Assembly: GCF_003265705.1 (NCBI RefSeq)
Contig: NW_020313057.1
Span: forward strand, 6,633,354-6,697,353
Direction of reading: 5' to 3'
From: Callorhinus ursinus
Taxonomy: Eukaryota; Chordata; Mammalia; Carnivora; Otariidae
DNA length: 64,000 nt
Shown: one piece after another, positions 11,431 through 23,638 of the stretch
Numbering within the stretch: position 1 is the stretch's first letter
Layout: every line of letters starts with the position of its first letter
Position numbers and translations under genes: made by a program
The notes under the pieces: model-generated
Told to the model about the DNA's origin: nothing
What the model saw: the letters and a program-made list of their open reading frames with translations, nothing else
The model's database searches: none

Positions 11431-11929
11431 AGTAGAAAGAACATCAAAGAAGGAATAAGTGAAGGTAAAATGAAAACTTTTATTTTTCTTATTTTTAATT
11501 TATATAAAAGATAACTGTTCAAAATAATAATACCAAAAATATATTTAATTATATATATGTGTATATTTGTAATATGAATAGCAGCAATGATACAAAGGAT
11601 GGGAGGGAGGAATTAGGATTATTTTGGTATTTTAAGGTACTCATACTACACATTATGTGGTATAGAGTTATTTGAAAGTGGATTTAGCTTAGCTGTGAAT
11701 ATGTATTCCCAAACCTAGGGAACCACTGAAAAAGGTAAAAACAAAGTATAACTGGTATGCTAAGGAAGGAGAGAAAATGGAATCGTATAAAATGCTCAGT
11801 TAAAACAACAAAAGACAGAAAATTGGGGTAGACAAAGATAGGAACAAAGGACAAGGGCAACATATAGAAAACTGTAACAAATATGGTAAATATTAATCCA
11901 ACTATATCAATTTATAATCATTTAACATG

Positions 11930-14900
11930 TCAATAATTAAATACAGAGATTGTCAGAGTGGACCAAGACACAAGATCCACATATATGTTGCCTATAAGAA
12001 ACCCACTATAAAGACACATATAGATTAAAAGGAAGTGGGTGGAAAAAAACATGCCAGGATGGAACTAATCAAAAGAAAGCAAGAGTAGCTATATTAATTT
12101 CAGACAGAGCAGACTTCAAAGCAAGAAAGTTATCAGGGATAAAAAGGGCATTACATAATGATAAAGGGGCCAATTCCTCAAGAAGATATAGCAATCCTTA
12201 ATGCGTATGTGCTGAACAGCAGAGTGTGCACATGAGGTAAAAGCTGATAGAACTGCAAAAAGAAATAATAGATGAACCTCCTAGCATAGCTGGAGACTTC
12301 AATACCCATCTCAGAAACGGACAGATTCAGCAGGCAGAAAAATTAGTAAGGACATAGTTGAAGTCAACAACACCTTTAATCAATTGGATATAATTAACAA
12401 CTACAGACGAATACATCTAAAAACAGCAGAACACACATTTTTCTCAAGCTCACACATGGAACATTCACCAAGATAGGCTATATTCTGGACCATAAAATAC
12501 ACCTCAACAAATTTAAAAGATTGTGAATCATACAACGTCTACTCTCAGAACACACTGAAATTAAGCTAAAAAACTAAGAGAAAGATAACCAAAAAACTCC
12601 AACATACATGGAGATTAAACTTCACATTTCTAAATAATACATAGGTCAAAGAAGAAATCTCCAGAAAAATTAAAAAAAATGTTTTGAACTAAATGAAAAT
12701 GGAAAGAAAAAACTTGTCAAAATTTGTTAGATGCAGCAAAAGCAGTATTTAGTGGGAAATTTATAGTATTGAATGCATATATTAAGACAGATGATCTAAA
12801 ATCAATAACCTGTTTTTAACCTTAGGAAACTAGAAAAAGAGAAAATTAAAAAAAAGAAATAAGACAAAGTAGGAATCAATGAAACTAAAAACAGGAAGTT
12901 GATAGAGGAAAATTAATGAAACCAAACACTGGTTTGCTGAAAAGACCAATAAAATTGATAAACCTCTAGCCAGGCTATTTAAGAAAAAGAGAGGACATAA
13001 ATTATTAATATGAAAGAAATGAAAGAGGTGTATCAGGCAGACCTTGTGGATATTAAAAGGATATTAAGGGATACTATGAACAATTCTGTGCCTACAAATT
13101 TGATAATCTAGATGAAATGGATCAATTCCTTGAGAAACAGAATCTATCAAAACTCGTGCAAGGAGAAATAAACAATCAAAATAGGTCAATATCAACTGAA
13201 GAAACTGAATCAATAAGTAATTTCAGTAAGGCCTCTCAAAACAGAGATCATCAGTCCCAGATGGGTTCACTGGTGAGTTCTGCCAATCATTTAAGGAAGA
13301 AATTACACCAATTTTCCACAATCTCTCTCCAGAGACAGAGGAAGAGAAAATACTCCCTAACTCAGGCCAGCATTATCCTAATACCAAAGCCAGGCAAAAA
13401 CATTACAAGAAAAGCAACTACAGACCAATACCTCTCTTTCATCCTAAAAAAGAAAAAAAAAATGGGTAAGTGGAATCTGACAACATAAACAAAAAATCAT
13501 ACATCATGACAAAGTGGGATTTATCCCATGTATGCAAGGCTGGTTCATCATTATAAAATCCATCAACATAATCTACTACATCAATAGAATAAAGAAAAAA
13601 ATCATGTGATCATATCAATAGATGCAAAAAAGCATTTGACAAAACCCAACATCTACTCATGGTAAAAATTTTCAGTAAACTAGGAATAGAGGGGAACTTC
13701 AACTTGATAAAGAGCAACTTAAAAAAAAAAACAGGTAATGTCATGATCCAATAGTGAGAAATTTTAATCTCTCCCACAAAGATCAGGAACAAGACAAGGA
13801 TGCTTCCTCTCACCACTGCTTTTCAACATCATACTGGAAATCCTAGCTAATGCATTAAGACAAGAAAAGGAAATAAAAGTTATACAGATTGGGAAGAAAG
13901 AATAAAACTGTCTTTGTTCAGACTGCATGATCATCTATATGCAAAATAAAAAAGAATTGATAAAAAAATTCCTGGAAATAATAAGCAATTTAAGCAAGGC
14001 TGCAAAATATAAGGTTGAAGTACAAAAGTCAACTACTTTCCTCTATACAAACAATGAACATGTAGAATTTAAAATTAAACACCCATTAATATTTACATTA
14101 TCAATGCCCCCTAAAGCAAAATACTTTAGTATAAGCCAAACAAAATAAACATAACAAAAGTAGGATAACTATAAAACTCTGATGAACCAAATCAAGGATT
14201 TAGGGGACTAAATCCCCTAACACATGTATCTCAATGAGCACTGAGTAATGTACAGAACTTTGGATCATTATATTATACATGTGAAACTAATATAACACTG
14301 TATGTTAATTACACTTCAATTAAAAAAAGCACAAAGGAAAGAAATCAAAGATTTAAATAAATGGGGAGATAGTCCATGTTTGTGGATAGTAGACTCAATA
14401 TTTTCAAGATGTCAGTTCTCTCTAACTTTATCTACGGATTCAATGCATTACCAATCAAAGTCTCAAGTTATTTTGTGGACATGGGTAAACTGATTCTAAA
14501 GTTATAAAGAGAGCCAAAAGACTCAGAATAGTCAACACAATATTCAAGGAAAAAGAACAAAGTTGAAGGTCAGACACTACCTGACTTCAAGACTTCCTAT
14601 AATGCTACATCAATTAAGACAGTGTGTTATTTGCAAAAGAAGAGACAAATAAATCACTGGAACAGAATAGAGAGCCCAGAAAGAGACCCCATAAATACAG
14701 TCAACTGATGTTTGACAAAGGAGCAAAGGCAATTTAATGGAGCAAAGATGGTCTTTTCTACAAACGATGCTGGAACAACTGGACATTTACATATGAAACA
14801 ATGAATCTAGACACAGACCTTATAACCCTCACAAAAGTGAACTGAAAATGACCACAGACCTAAATGTAAAACACAAAACTCTAAAACTTCCAGAAGATAA

Positions 14901-15720
14901 CATAGGAAAAAAACTACATGATTTTGGTATTGTCGAATCTTCTTAGATACAACACAAATGACATGATCTATGAGAGAGATAGTAAGTTGGACTTCATTAA
15001 AATTAAAAACTTCTGCTCTGTGAAAGACAATGTCAAGATAATGAGAAGACAAGTCACCAATTGGGAGAAATATTTGCAAAAGACACATTTGATAAAGGAC
15101 TGTTATAAGAATATACAAAGAACTCTTAAAACTCAACAATAAGAAAAAAACAGTTCAATTTATAAATGGGCCAGGACCCTAACAGATACCTCAGCAAAAT
15201 AGATGTACAGATAGAAAATAAGTATATAAGAAGATGCCTCCACATCATATGTCATCAGCAAAATGCAAATTGAAATAACAATGACATATTAGTACACTGC
15301 TGTTAGAATAGCCAAAATCTGGAACACTGAGGACATCAAATGCTCACAAGGATGTCGAGCAACAGGAACTCTCATTCACTGCTAGTGGTGATGCAAAATG
15401 GTACAATGACTTTAGAAGACAGTTTGGCAGTTTCTTATAAAACTAAACATACTCTTACTGTAAGATCTAGAAATTTCACTCTTTGGTATTTACCCAAAGG
15501 AATTGAAAACTAATGACCACACAAAAATCTGCAAGTAGCACCTTTATTTATCACTGTCAAAACTTGGAAGCAACCAAAATGTCTGTCAGTAGGTGAATAG
15601 ATAGTGTATATCCAGATAACGGAATATTATTTGGTGCTAAGAAGAAATGAGCTATCAAGCCTGAAAAGACATGGAGGAACCCTAAATGTACATTACTAAG
15701 TGAAAGAAGTCAATTTGAAA
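11930..15720 (+). pseudogene. L1M ORF2 relic (endonuclease-RT)
   Basis: Recognisable decayed landmarks: AGDFNTHL of the endonuclease at about 12290-12312; ASIILIPKPGK of the reverse transcriptase, inside the open frame 13117-13488; a degraded position of the RT catalytic FADD motif near 13918-13930, where aspartates are no longer readable; and the C-terminal KLDFIKIKNFCSVKD in the frame 14918-15142. Many stops and frameshifts. Confidence 0.8.
14203..14341 (+). mobile_element. Short L1 3'-end insertion inside the L1M ORF2
   Basis: A 139-bp insertion carrying L1 3'-terminal text (ATGAGCACTGAGTAATGTAC, then GAAACTAATATAACACTGTA) and an A-rich tail. A 14-bp TSD flanks it: AAATCAAGGATTTA at 14189-14202 and AAATCAAAGATTTA at 14342-14355, one mismatch. 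The host L1 text reads continuously across it (TLMNQIKDL | NKWGD), with the duplicated bases coding KEIKDL. Confidence 0.85.
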
Positions 15721-16135
15721 AGGTTACATGCTATATGATTCCAACTATATGACATTCTGGAAAAGGTAAACCTATGGACACAATAAAAAGATCATTGGTT
15801 GCCAGAGGATGAGGGTTGGGGGGTAGGGGTGAATAAGGAGAGTACAGCAGATTTTAAGGGCAACGAAAATAGTCTAAGTGATACCATAATGATGGATACA
15901 CATTATACGTTTTCCAAATCAACAGAATGTCCAGCATCAAAAGTAAACAGTGATGTAAATTTTGGGTTATAATAATGTGTTGATGTAGGTTCATCAATTG
16001 CAACAAAGTACCACCTGGTGGGGGATGTTGGTAATGGGGGGAGGCTCTGCATGTGTGTGGGCAGAGAATATATGGGAAGTCTTCGTACTCTCAGTTTTGC
16101 TGTAAACCTAAAATTGTTCTAAAAAATACAGTCTT

Positions 16136-16344
16136 GGGATGCCTGGGTGGCTCAGTTGGTTAAGCATCTGACTCTTGATTTTGGCTCAGGTCACCATCTC
16201 AGGGTCCTGAGATCGAGTCCCACATCAGGCTCTGAGCTGAGTGTGGAGCCTGCTTAAGATTCTCTTGCTCCCTCTCTCTCTGTCCCTCCTCCGGCTTGCA
16301 TGTGCACTCTTCCTCTCTTCCTAAAGAAACAAAGAAAAACAAAG
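16136..16344 (+). mobile_element. SINEC
   Basis: Head GGGATGCCTGGGTGGCTCAG, pol III box-like sequences, CT-rich part, and an A-rich tail. Flanked by an 11-bp TSD, AATACAGTCTT (16125-16135 and 16345-16355). It landed at the poly-A end of the ancient L1M. An older, diverged copy (TTTTGGCTCAGGTCACCATC). Confidence 0.95.
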
Positions 16345-16380
16345 AATACAGTCTTAATTTAAAACAGAATATAAAAGAAA

Positions 16381-16443
16381 TGGGAGGAAGGGGAAGGGAA
16401 GGAAGAAAGGAAAGGATGAGTGGGAGAGAGGGAGGGAGGAAGA
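16381..16443 (+). repeat. Purine-rich (GGAA/GGGA) low-complexity tract
   Basis: About 63 bp almost purely of A and G on the plus strand, just after the SINE. Confidence 0.8.
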
Positions 16444-17258
16444 CATGTCCCTGTCTCTTTAAATAGACTCAGTGAAAGGCACACACGACCCGTGCTTACA
16501 TTTTCTTACCAGAGTTTGGGTACATGATAATTCCTTGCAAAGAGGGCTGAGAAACATAGTCTTTATTTTTGGCAACTGTGTTCTCCAGTTTAACCTTATC
16601 CTTTATTTAGATTTCTTTTAGTGTAATCTTAAAAGTTGTATTTTTTATTTCTACAATGTGAAAGTGAAGAAATTATATAGCAAATAATACAAAAATTGCA
16701 AAATAGAAAAAAATAGAGACTGAAGGTCTAAAATTCTTCACCATAAGGAACCACAGGTTAGTGTCCGGGGCATAGGCTTTCAATTTCATATCTATGTAAT
16801 ATATAAGATTATACATAATTTATTTAAGTCTCTCGGACTTTTTTCCATGTCAGTATATACACAGGCACCATACTGATAATTTTATCCAATCTTGGTATCA
16901 GCATTGAGGAGAAGAAAAAATTTTCAATTTCCAATTCAGGCCCTCTTCTGTTTGAGTCTTCATTATACTTTATGAAATATTTTAAACTTGTAGAACATGA
17001 AACATGAATAGTCAAAAGTAGCTTGTGAAATATATTCCAAGACTAGTTCAAATTTATAATTCATCAAGACATATTTTCTAGTTTGTTTTGTTCCCTTATG
17101 CTGATAATAAAAGCCACCTGTAAAATAGTTTGTTCCTTGGTTTGCCAAACCAATGATGGTAAGACTTAGATTTAGGTTTTTCTCCCTTCCTTATTTGGCC
17201 TAAATATTTCAAATCACTAACATACTCCTCTATCCTCTCCATCTTCACACTCATATTT
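16444..17258. other. AT-rich stretch, nothing recognised
   Basis: No recognisable gene or repeat. Minus-strand frames at 16824-17148 are short and featureless. Confidence 0.4.
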
Positions 17259-17273
17259 AAAATCTCATGCTCA

Positions 17274-17475
17274 GGCGCCTGGGTGGCTCAGTTGGTTAAG
17301 CGACTGCCTTCGGCTCAGGTCATGATCCTGGGGTCCCGGTATTGAGTCCCGCATCGGGTTCCCCGCTCGGTGGGGAGTCTGCTTCTCCCTCTGACCCTCC
17401 CCTCTCTCATGTGCTCTCTCTCTCTCTCATTCTCTCTCTCAAATAAATAAATAAAATCTTAAAAAAAAATAAAAT
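17274..17475 (+). mobile_element. SINEC, young
   Basis: A complete copy close to consensus, from GGCGCCTGGGTGGCTCAGTT to the (CT)n, AAATAAATAAATAAAATC and A tail. Perfect 15-bp TSD AAAATCTCATGCTCA at 17259-17273 and 17476-17490. One of the least diverged SINEs here. Confidence 0.98.
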
Positions 17476-17708
17476 AAAATCTCATGCTCATTGAATTTTT
17501 TCTTCTATAGAACCTCAGGTTTTTATAACTGGGGCATTTATTTATTTAGACCAGTTTATCTGTCTCCTACAGAACTCACAGGTAGCAGATGTCCCCATAT
17601 GCATCCCAGAATTACTAAGAGTTATGTTTTGTCATCTTTCTTTGACCATATCAATGGCAACACCATAGGATTTACTTCTTATCTAAAATTCACTGTGGTC
17701 TTCTAAAG

Positions 17709-17859
17709 TAGTGGTTCCCAAACTGTGCTCCCTAGACCTACAGCAAGAACATCACCTGGGAACTTGTTTAAAATGAAATTTATGGACCCACTGATTGAGA
17801 AACACAAGATGGGGCCCAGTAATCTGAGTTTTGAAGCACATCAACCTTTGGGAACCACT
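17709..17859. mobile_element. Non-autonomous hAT-Charlie element (MER5-like), element A
   Basis: Perfect 13-bp terminal inverted repeats: AGTGGTTCCCAAA at 17710-17722 and TTTGGGAACCACT at 17847-17859. About 150 bp long with internal MER5-like text (ACATCACCTGGGAACTTG). The flanks TTCTAAAG (17701) and CTCTAACT (17860) share TCTAA, in line with the 8-bp nTCTAGAn preference of hAT transposases. Confidence 0.85.
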
Positions 17860-17867
17860 CTCTAACT

Positions 17868-18073
17868 CAGAGGATTTTGACCTGGCTCACACATTGGAAT
17901 TACCTGGGGATCTTTAAAACAAAACAAAACAAAACAAAACAAAACAAAAAACTGATGCCTAGGTTTTAACCCCAGAAATTCTGAATTAATTATTCTGGGA
18001 TGAGGCTAGAGAACTGAGAATTTTACTAGCTCCCTAGGTGACAATAAAGTGCAACCAAGGTTGAGAACCACTG
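17868..18073. mobile_element. Non-autonomous hAT-Charlie element (MER5A-like), element B
   Basis: The right end TTGAGAACCACTG is intact; the left end CAGAGGATTTTGACC is decayed. Internal text (GGAATTACCTGGGGATCTTT, then CTGATGCCTAGG) matches MER5A. Flanked by the 8-bp TSD CTCTAACT (17860) / CTCTAAGT (18074). It carries an (AAAAC)n expansion at 17917-17949. It abuts element A with only the shared 8-bp site between them. Confidence 0.85.
17917..17949 (+). repeat. (AAAAC)n microsatellite inside element B
   Basis: About six AAAAC units, expanded from an A-rich part of the hAT element. Confidence 0.9.
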
Positions 18074-18081
18074 CTCTAAGT

Positions 18082-19529
18082 CATTTATAACTTCACATTA
18101 TATTTGCCAACTCCAGGTTCTTTGAGCTTTTTTCTTTCCCTGAGGATCTATGTCATATGAGGATACAGAGAGGCTATAGCAAATTAGATATTACCTTGTT
18201 GTGAGGGGATTTAGATATTAAATGAAATGTGACACTGCATCTTATCATTTCCTTTGGTTTTATCATACGTGATGAGCCTTTGAACTTGAAGCTGAATTAA
18301 TTTAATGCAATGTTTCCTTTTGAATCTATTGGATTTTGTGTGCATTGGGGTGACATGCAAAGCAAACATCTAAATGCTCTTCCTGTGATCTTTGGGAAAA
18401 GCACCAGAGGAGAAAGAGTGTCCACGGTACATTAACCATGTAAAGTGAGTTTAATCAGATGGAATTGATTTGTTTAAGTTACACTTATATGTACAAAAAG
18501 AAATGTTCTGGACTAAATAAATTCAGTATTAAAATTGCCTTCACACTCCATACCTAACCAATTTTATCACCATATATGCTACCAGTTAGACGCTACTTGG
18601 GGAAGAAAATGTGATTCTTCAGCTGGCAAATAAAGAGAGATAGCAAGAAGTAACCTCTTCACGGTTTCAGTGGGGAGGAATATGTTAAGTACCGTTTTTT
18701 CCCCCTGTTATGCCAGACGTGGATTAGAAGCACTCTGAACTCGTTTTGTAACAGACAATGAATTGCTTTCTTCACACTCAGTCAAGTGTTTTAATCTTGT
18801 CTTTTTAAAACAAACATCAACCAGTGGCATACCTCTTTTTGTTTTCAATCTCATTTTATATGTGGAGAAAGATCAGGGGTGACTATCCTTTGTAAGACAG
18901 GCTTGATAGTGGGAAAGGCTGCTTTGAAACAGGGGTTCCTATTGTTTTTGAGATAAGAGGAGTCTAGAAAACTCAAGGCCATGTGACAGCATTTAACCAA
19001 CAGAAGCAAGTGGGGATAATTACTGAAACATACAGCAAAGGCAGAATGGCAAATAGGGCATTTTGACTTGCAAAGATCTGTGGTGTGAGATAGATGGTCC
19101 AGCAGCAAGGGTACTCTACTTGAGTTTATAACAACAATGACAAGAAATCAAGAGCAAGGAAACAGAAAGCAGATGTCAGCTTTTGCAATGAAGTCACGTC
19201 CCCTTCTTCCCATTCCAAAGATGAGCAAATTCTCAGATCTTGGGCCCATCTATTGAAAGAGAACCTGGGTCCCCAAAGGAAGGGCCCTGAAATGTCACAG
19301 GAAGTATAGAGTATAATGGTACTTTTCTCCCAATCCTCTTTTAAGGCAATTTAGCAGAGCATACTAAGAAAAGGAGAATACCCAGATCTTTTGAGGCCTA
19401 CAGGATATATGATCTGAGATGACACTAATACCAGAGGAACCAAAATGTTATCATGGTCCCTCTGTTAAGGTAAGAATCTATAGGGGCCAGGTGATACATA
19501 GAGTCCTGGCCCAAGTTCATCACACAAGG
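18082..19529. other. Unassigned stretch
   Basis: No recognisable gene or repeat. A frame at 18851-19108 (minus, 85 codons) has a Cys/His-rich start (HLSHTTDLCKSKCPICHSAF) but no clear zinc-finger spacing, so I treat it as chance. Confidence 0.4.
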
Positions 19530-19537
19530 GTCTAATG

Positions 19538-19748
19538 AGGAGTCAACAAACTGGCCCATAGCCAAATTCTGCCCACCATCAATATATGTAAATATTTGTT
19601 GGAACACAGACACATTTCTTTTTTAATGTCTATGTCTGCTTTTGTGCTCCCACAGCAAATCTGAATAGCTGCAATAGATACCATATAATCTGCAAAATCT
19701 AAAATATTTACTCTGGCCCTTTAGAGAAAAAGTTTTTCTGACCTTTAG
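19538..19748 (-). mobile_element. Non-autonomous hAT element with GTCAGCAAAC-type ends, copy 1
   Basis: Ends AGGAGTCAACAAACTGGCCC and TTAGAGAAAAAGTTTTTCTG(ACC) are the decayed inverted ends of the CAGGGGTCAGCAAAC family. Internal text (TTGTTGGAACACAGACACA, TCTAAAATATTTACT) fits. TCTAATG occurs directly on both sides (19531 and 19749), consistent with an 8-bp hAT TSD. Orientation is opposite to the copy at 30008. Confidence 0.8.
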
Positions 19749-19756
19749 TCTAATGG

Positions 19757-20833
19757 GTCCCCAGACCTACCCTATAGTTTTTTCCATAGTCCCTGAGTAG
19801 AAAAATTAGGATGAAGGTATCTAACAGTGGGCAGATTCCTGGCGAGGTTACTTGCCTTATGGAATAAGAGCCGTAAGAATAGACAAGTCAAGTGGAAGCT
19901 CTTGAACATTCCACTCCCCACCAGCCAAGAAACTAAGTCAAAAGTAATAACACAAATCAGGTGGGATGGTATTGAATAATACTGCTCTTCTAGTCTTAGA
20001 GTATGCAGGGGTGGCATTCCACATCACACACCCACAAAAATGTAACTCACTCTAATGGCCTTCCATAAACCACTGGGCTAAGCATAAATTTTACCAGTTA
20101 TACTTAAACAATCAAAGCTGCCATGTCAAATATCATATTTTTACTTGGACAGATAAATACAGCCTTTGGAACTTGGTATGTGACTACTGACCCTGAAAAG
20201 GCATTATTTTCCATCCTTGTGATAAGGAGAGACAAGAGCATTTCACATTCAACTAGGATGAATAAAGGAACATGTTTATAATCTTGACCCAGAACTATCT
20301 TACTTCTCCTACTCTTTGGCGTAATATAACCCAAAGATAACTTGATCTACTTGACGTTCTTTCATTTATATTGGTCTATAATATTGATGAAACCTTATTA
20401 AATCAGGCCTAGGTAGGAAAGGAAAGGAAAATTTGACAAATACTCTGAATGCCCTGGTGATACCCCAGAGCACCAGAAAGTGGGAGAACAATACTACAAT
20501 TATTAAGAGTTCCTTCTCATTGGGTTTGCGTTTTTAGGAGTCCATTGTTCTGTGACATACATATCTCCCCAACATGAAGAACAGGATACTCTACCTTTTA
20601 GCTTCTATCGATAAGAAGACACAACACTTGAGAATTCCTTTCTGATTTTGGAGGTAGCCCATACCACACTTAGGAATTCTTTTCTTGATTAACTCAGAAG
20701 GCTGTCCTTTTTCGAGAAGAACTGAAAGTAAAAGGATTATAGTCCAGTTTTAGGCTATGAGACAAGATAAAACAGTTCTGTTTAGTCAATGTAGTCTGCT
20801 AGATGCAAAGATCCAGAGGGTACACAGTGGATA
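19757..20833. other. Unassigned stretch upstream of the ERVL remnant
   Basis: No recognisable gene or repeat. Minus-strand frames at 19772-20017 and 20104-20334 lack motifs. Confidence 0.4.
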
Positions 20834-21273
20834 TGATGGTTAATTTTATATGTCCACATGGCTAGGTTATGGTGCCCAGTTGTTAAAACTCTAGTGTAGA
20901 TATTACTGTGATGGTATTTTTTTTTTAATAAATCGATACATTTACAATCAGTTGGTTTTAAGTAAAACAGATTATTCTCTGTAATATGGTTGGGTTTCAT
21001 CCAGTCAGTGAAGACTTTAAGAGAAAGACTGAGGTTTGAAGAACAAATTCCACCTCAAAACTACAACATAGAAATTATACTTGAATTTCCAGCCTCCTGG
21101 CTGGTTTGCCCCACATATGTTGGACTTTCCACTGCCCCAGTTGTGTGCATGAGCCAATTCTTTAAAATTTCTGTCCCTATCTATCTACCTACCTACCTAC
21201 CTATCTATCATCTATCCATCCAACCATTCATCCTGTTTTTTTTTTTTTTTTTTTGGAGACTTTGGACTAAAAG
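20834..21273 (+). mobile_element. MLT2-type LTR (ERVL), 5' LTR of a provirus remnant
   Basis: Starts TGATGGTTAATTTTATATG and passes GCTAGGTTATGGTGCCCAG, AAGACTGAGGTTTGAAGAA and CATGAGCCAATTC. It ends near GGAGACTTTGGACTAAAAG, all collinear with an MLT2 LTR. A (TATC/TACC)n repeat (21178-21212) and a T19 run (21236-21254) have expanded where MLT2 is normally T/A-rich. Sense orientation matches the internal remnant downstream. Confidence 0.85.
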
Positions 21274-23175
21274 AGTAGATGAACATATGGATAGGAGATT
21301 GGCAGTGTAGAAGTACAGGATTCTGAAATCAGGTTATGCCATGTGAAAGGCAGCTAGTTGCATGCCACTATCTCCTAATAATGAATACTTAACCAGGCAA
21401 TGTTAATTGATGATGTGACCTGAGCTATGCCTCATGAGCTAGTATTGGCATAATCACTAAATCAGACTAAGTGGACACAGCAGCGATACATTGTGCAATG
21501 GAAAACCTTCATTCAGAATTGGTCCCACCCAGGTCTTCAGAGTACAGATAAATTACAGGAACTAGGGGTTCATACTCCATTTGTCTACCTGTGTCGCATC
21601 AATGCCTTACCTCAGTTCACACCATGACCAGCTGATGGGTAGAACAGCTTGTTTGTTAATGCAAACCAATAAAGAGCTCCTAATCCACTAAAGACCCATA
21701 CAAGGATATACCCAAAGAACAGTGATCAGGAGAAATCTTCTCAGAATCAGTAGCCTGGGCAGTGCATTTGGTCATGCACTTAGAAGAAAAATATAGTCTG
21801 AGTTAGGAATACACATGACTCATTGGCAGTGGTGAATGGCTTAGAGGTCAGAGGCTAAGAAATGTATATGGATGGACCTATGGGACCCAAAGTGTGTAAA
21901 ACTCTGTCTCATGTCAATTTCAACCATAGAATATCCACTGGAATATTCCATTTCAGAGAAAGGACCACAAATTAGCTGTCCAGAATGTCTCATTCAGTAG
22001 ATGCTAGCCAGTAACTGCCCTTGGCTTTCCCACTGTTTCCCCATGAACAAAAGGGTCATGATGGCAGCAATGAAAGCCATGCATAGTTGAATTTAGCATT
22101 AACTCTATCTCACCAAGCTTATTCTAGCTACCACTTAAGATTGCCTCTACAATTCCTTAAGGAGATGATTTAGCCCCTTGTTGGCAAGCTAGTAACATTA
22201 GACAACTCCTACGCTTCTGTGATTTATTTTCTCAAGAATGATACATATTCCAAATATGGATGTGTCTTCCTTGCCTACAGTGCCTCAGTGTCAGAGGGCT
22301 CAGGGATCCACTTTACAGTAAAGTAAGTATGACAATGGGCATATGACTATGAAGCCACTAGTCCTCCTATGAATTACATCACAGGAATCTGATAGCCTGA
22401 TAGATAGTAATGCAATCTTCTTAAAGGTAGAGCTAAGCCACAGCATGGAGATGACATTCTGTGAGTTGAGGTGCTGTCCTTCAAGATACGATTACATGGT
22501 ACTCTGTCATGACACATTGATAGATATGGATCTGGGAACCAAGGGGTGGAAAGAGGAGTTGAGTTGCTCACTCTCATCATTAATTCTAATCAATTTACTT
22601 GGAGACTTTGTGCTTGTTACCAGCAAAACTGTAGATTTTGCTTCATTAGAGATCCTGGTTCCTGGTAGAAGGGGAACGCTTCTTTCAAGGTACAGAAAAA
22701 GGATTCTGCCAAACCTCAATCAAACTGCCATGTGGTCATTTGGGGGCACCTCATGCCTGTAGTTTAGCAGGCAGAAAAAAAGAATTCCTATATTAGCAGG
22801 AGTAATGATCCTGATTATCATAAAGATATAGGACTCCTATATAATGAGAGTGGGGACAAGAATGTCTACAACCCCTGGATGTTACTGGGGAACATCCTGG
22901 TGCTTCCCTGCCTAGTGATCGCTATGAACGGACAAGCTGAAAGAGCCCCAGTTTAAGAAGTACATAACGGGGGGCTCAGCTCCCTCAGAAACAAGTCTGG
23001 GTTACTCCATGGGACAAAAAACCCAGACCAGCAGAAGTACAGGTGAATATAAGAGCAAACTGGGATGGAAGGTGCAGAAAGATGATATCAATTATGGCTT
23101 CGTAATATTCGTAATACTGTACCTTGTTCCATGAAACCTCTAGGTATAACGGGATATGGTTTTACTTTTGTTTGT
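21274..23175 (+). pseudogene. ERVL internal remnant (pol, integrase region), heavily decayed
   Basis: The text matches the 3' half of ERVL pol and its downstream region. Landmarks are CCTTGGCTTTCCCACTGTTT near 22021, CTTCCTTGCCTACAGTGCCT near 22268, GGAACCAAGGGGTGGAAAG near 22535 and CCTGATTATCATAAAGATAT near 22811. gag and most of the reverse transcriptase are missing, since only about 1.9 kb follows the LTR. No frame is open beyond about 105 codons. No 3' LTR was recognised, so the locus is a deleted, non-functional ancient provirus. Assignment of the first 700 bp is less certain. Confidence 0.7.
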
Positions 23176-23628
23176 TTTTTAGAAATTGTGACTGGATACC
23201 ACTTTCAAGCAGCACAGACAGGGCATTAGAACAATGAAAACTTAACAAGAATTGTAAATCAATAAATTAGCTTACACTCTGGAAAATAAAAGAAGTATAT
23301 GCAGTAAAACTTGTCTTTAGAAAGCATGTAACTTCTTTTCTTCTCTTCCAAAATATAATGAAGGGGACTTGAGAGGTTACCTTGCCTGCTATTCAGAAAA
23401 ATCTAAATTTAAGACGTTCTGATAGGCAAAAAACTCTGTATGTGTATATGTCTATATCCCATTGCTCAATAATACTGATGAAAAGTTAAAAAAGTTTCAT
23501 CTGATCTTAGATCTTACCTAACTTCCTCCTGTTGCAAGCTACACTTGTTCAACAATTGATAAGTATTCATTTCTTTGCCACTCTGTATTTCTACACCATT
23601 ACTAAACTATCTTCTGACATCCTTAGTA
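23176..23628. other. Unassigned stretch after the ERVL remnant
   Basis: A 3' LTR was looked for here and not recognised. Nothing else seen. Confidence 0.4.
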
Positions 23629-23638
23629 AATAATCTTA

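Larger units (their letters stand above)
9770..16124 (+). mobile_element. Ancient, nearly full-length LINE-1 (L1M/L1ME type)
   Basis: About 6.3 kb with parts in L1 order: 5'UTR-like text (CTGTCCTGCCAATAAGTAAA, then CACTACCCCCCATATTG), ORF1 relic, spacer, ORF2 relic, and an L1ME-type 3' end (GTACCACCTGGTGGGGGATG, GCTGTAAACCTAAAATTG). It is heavily diverged with stops throughout, so it is mammal-wide in age. It is interrupted once by a younger L1 tail (14203-14341) and ends where a SINE landed in its A-rich 3' end. The exact 5' border is uncertain by about 50 bp. Confidence 0.9.

Noticed and set aside
18851..19108. Cys/His-rich minus frame (CKSKCPICHSAFAVC) as a possible zinc finger
   Set aside because: Cysteine and histidine spacing does not match a known finger, and the frame is isolated and short.
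21274..23175. Possible intact retroviral gene
   Set aside because: The region is full of stops and lacks most of pol and all of gag; only a decayed relic is present.
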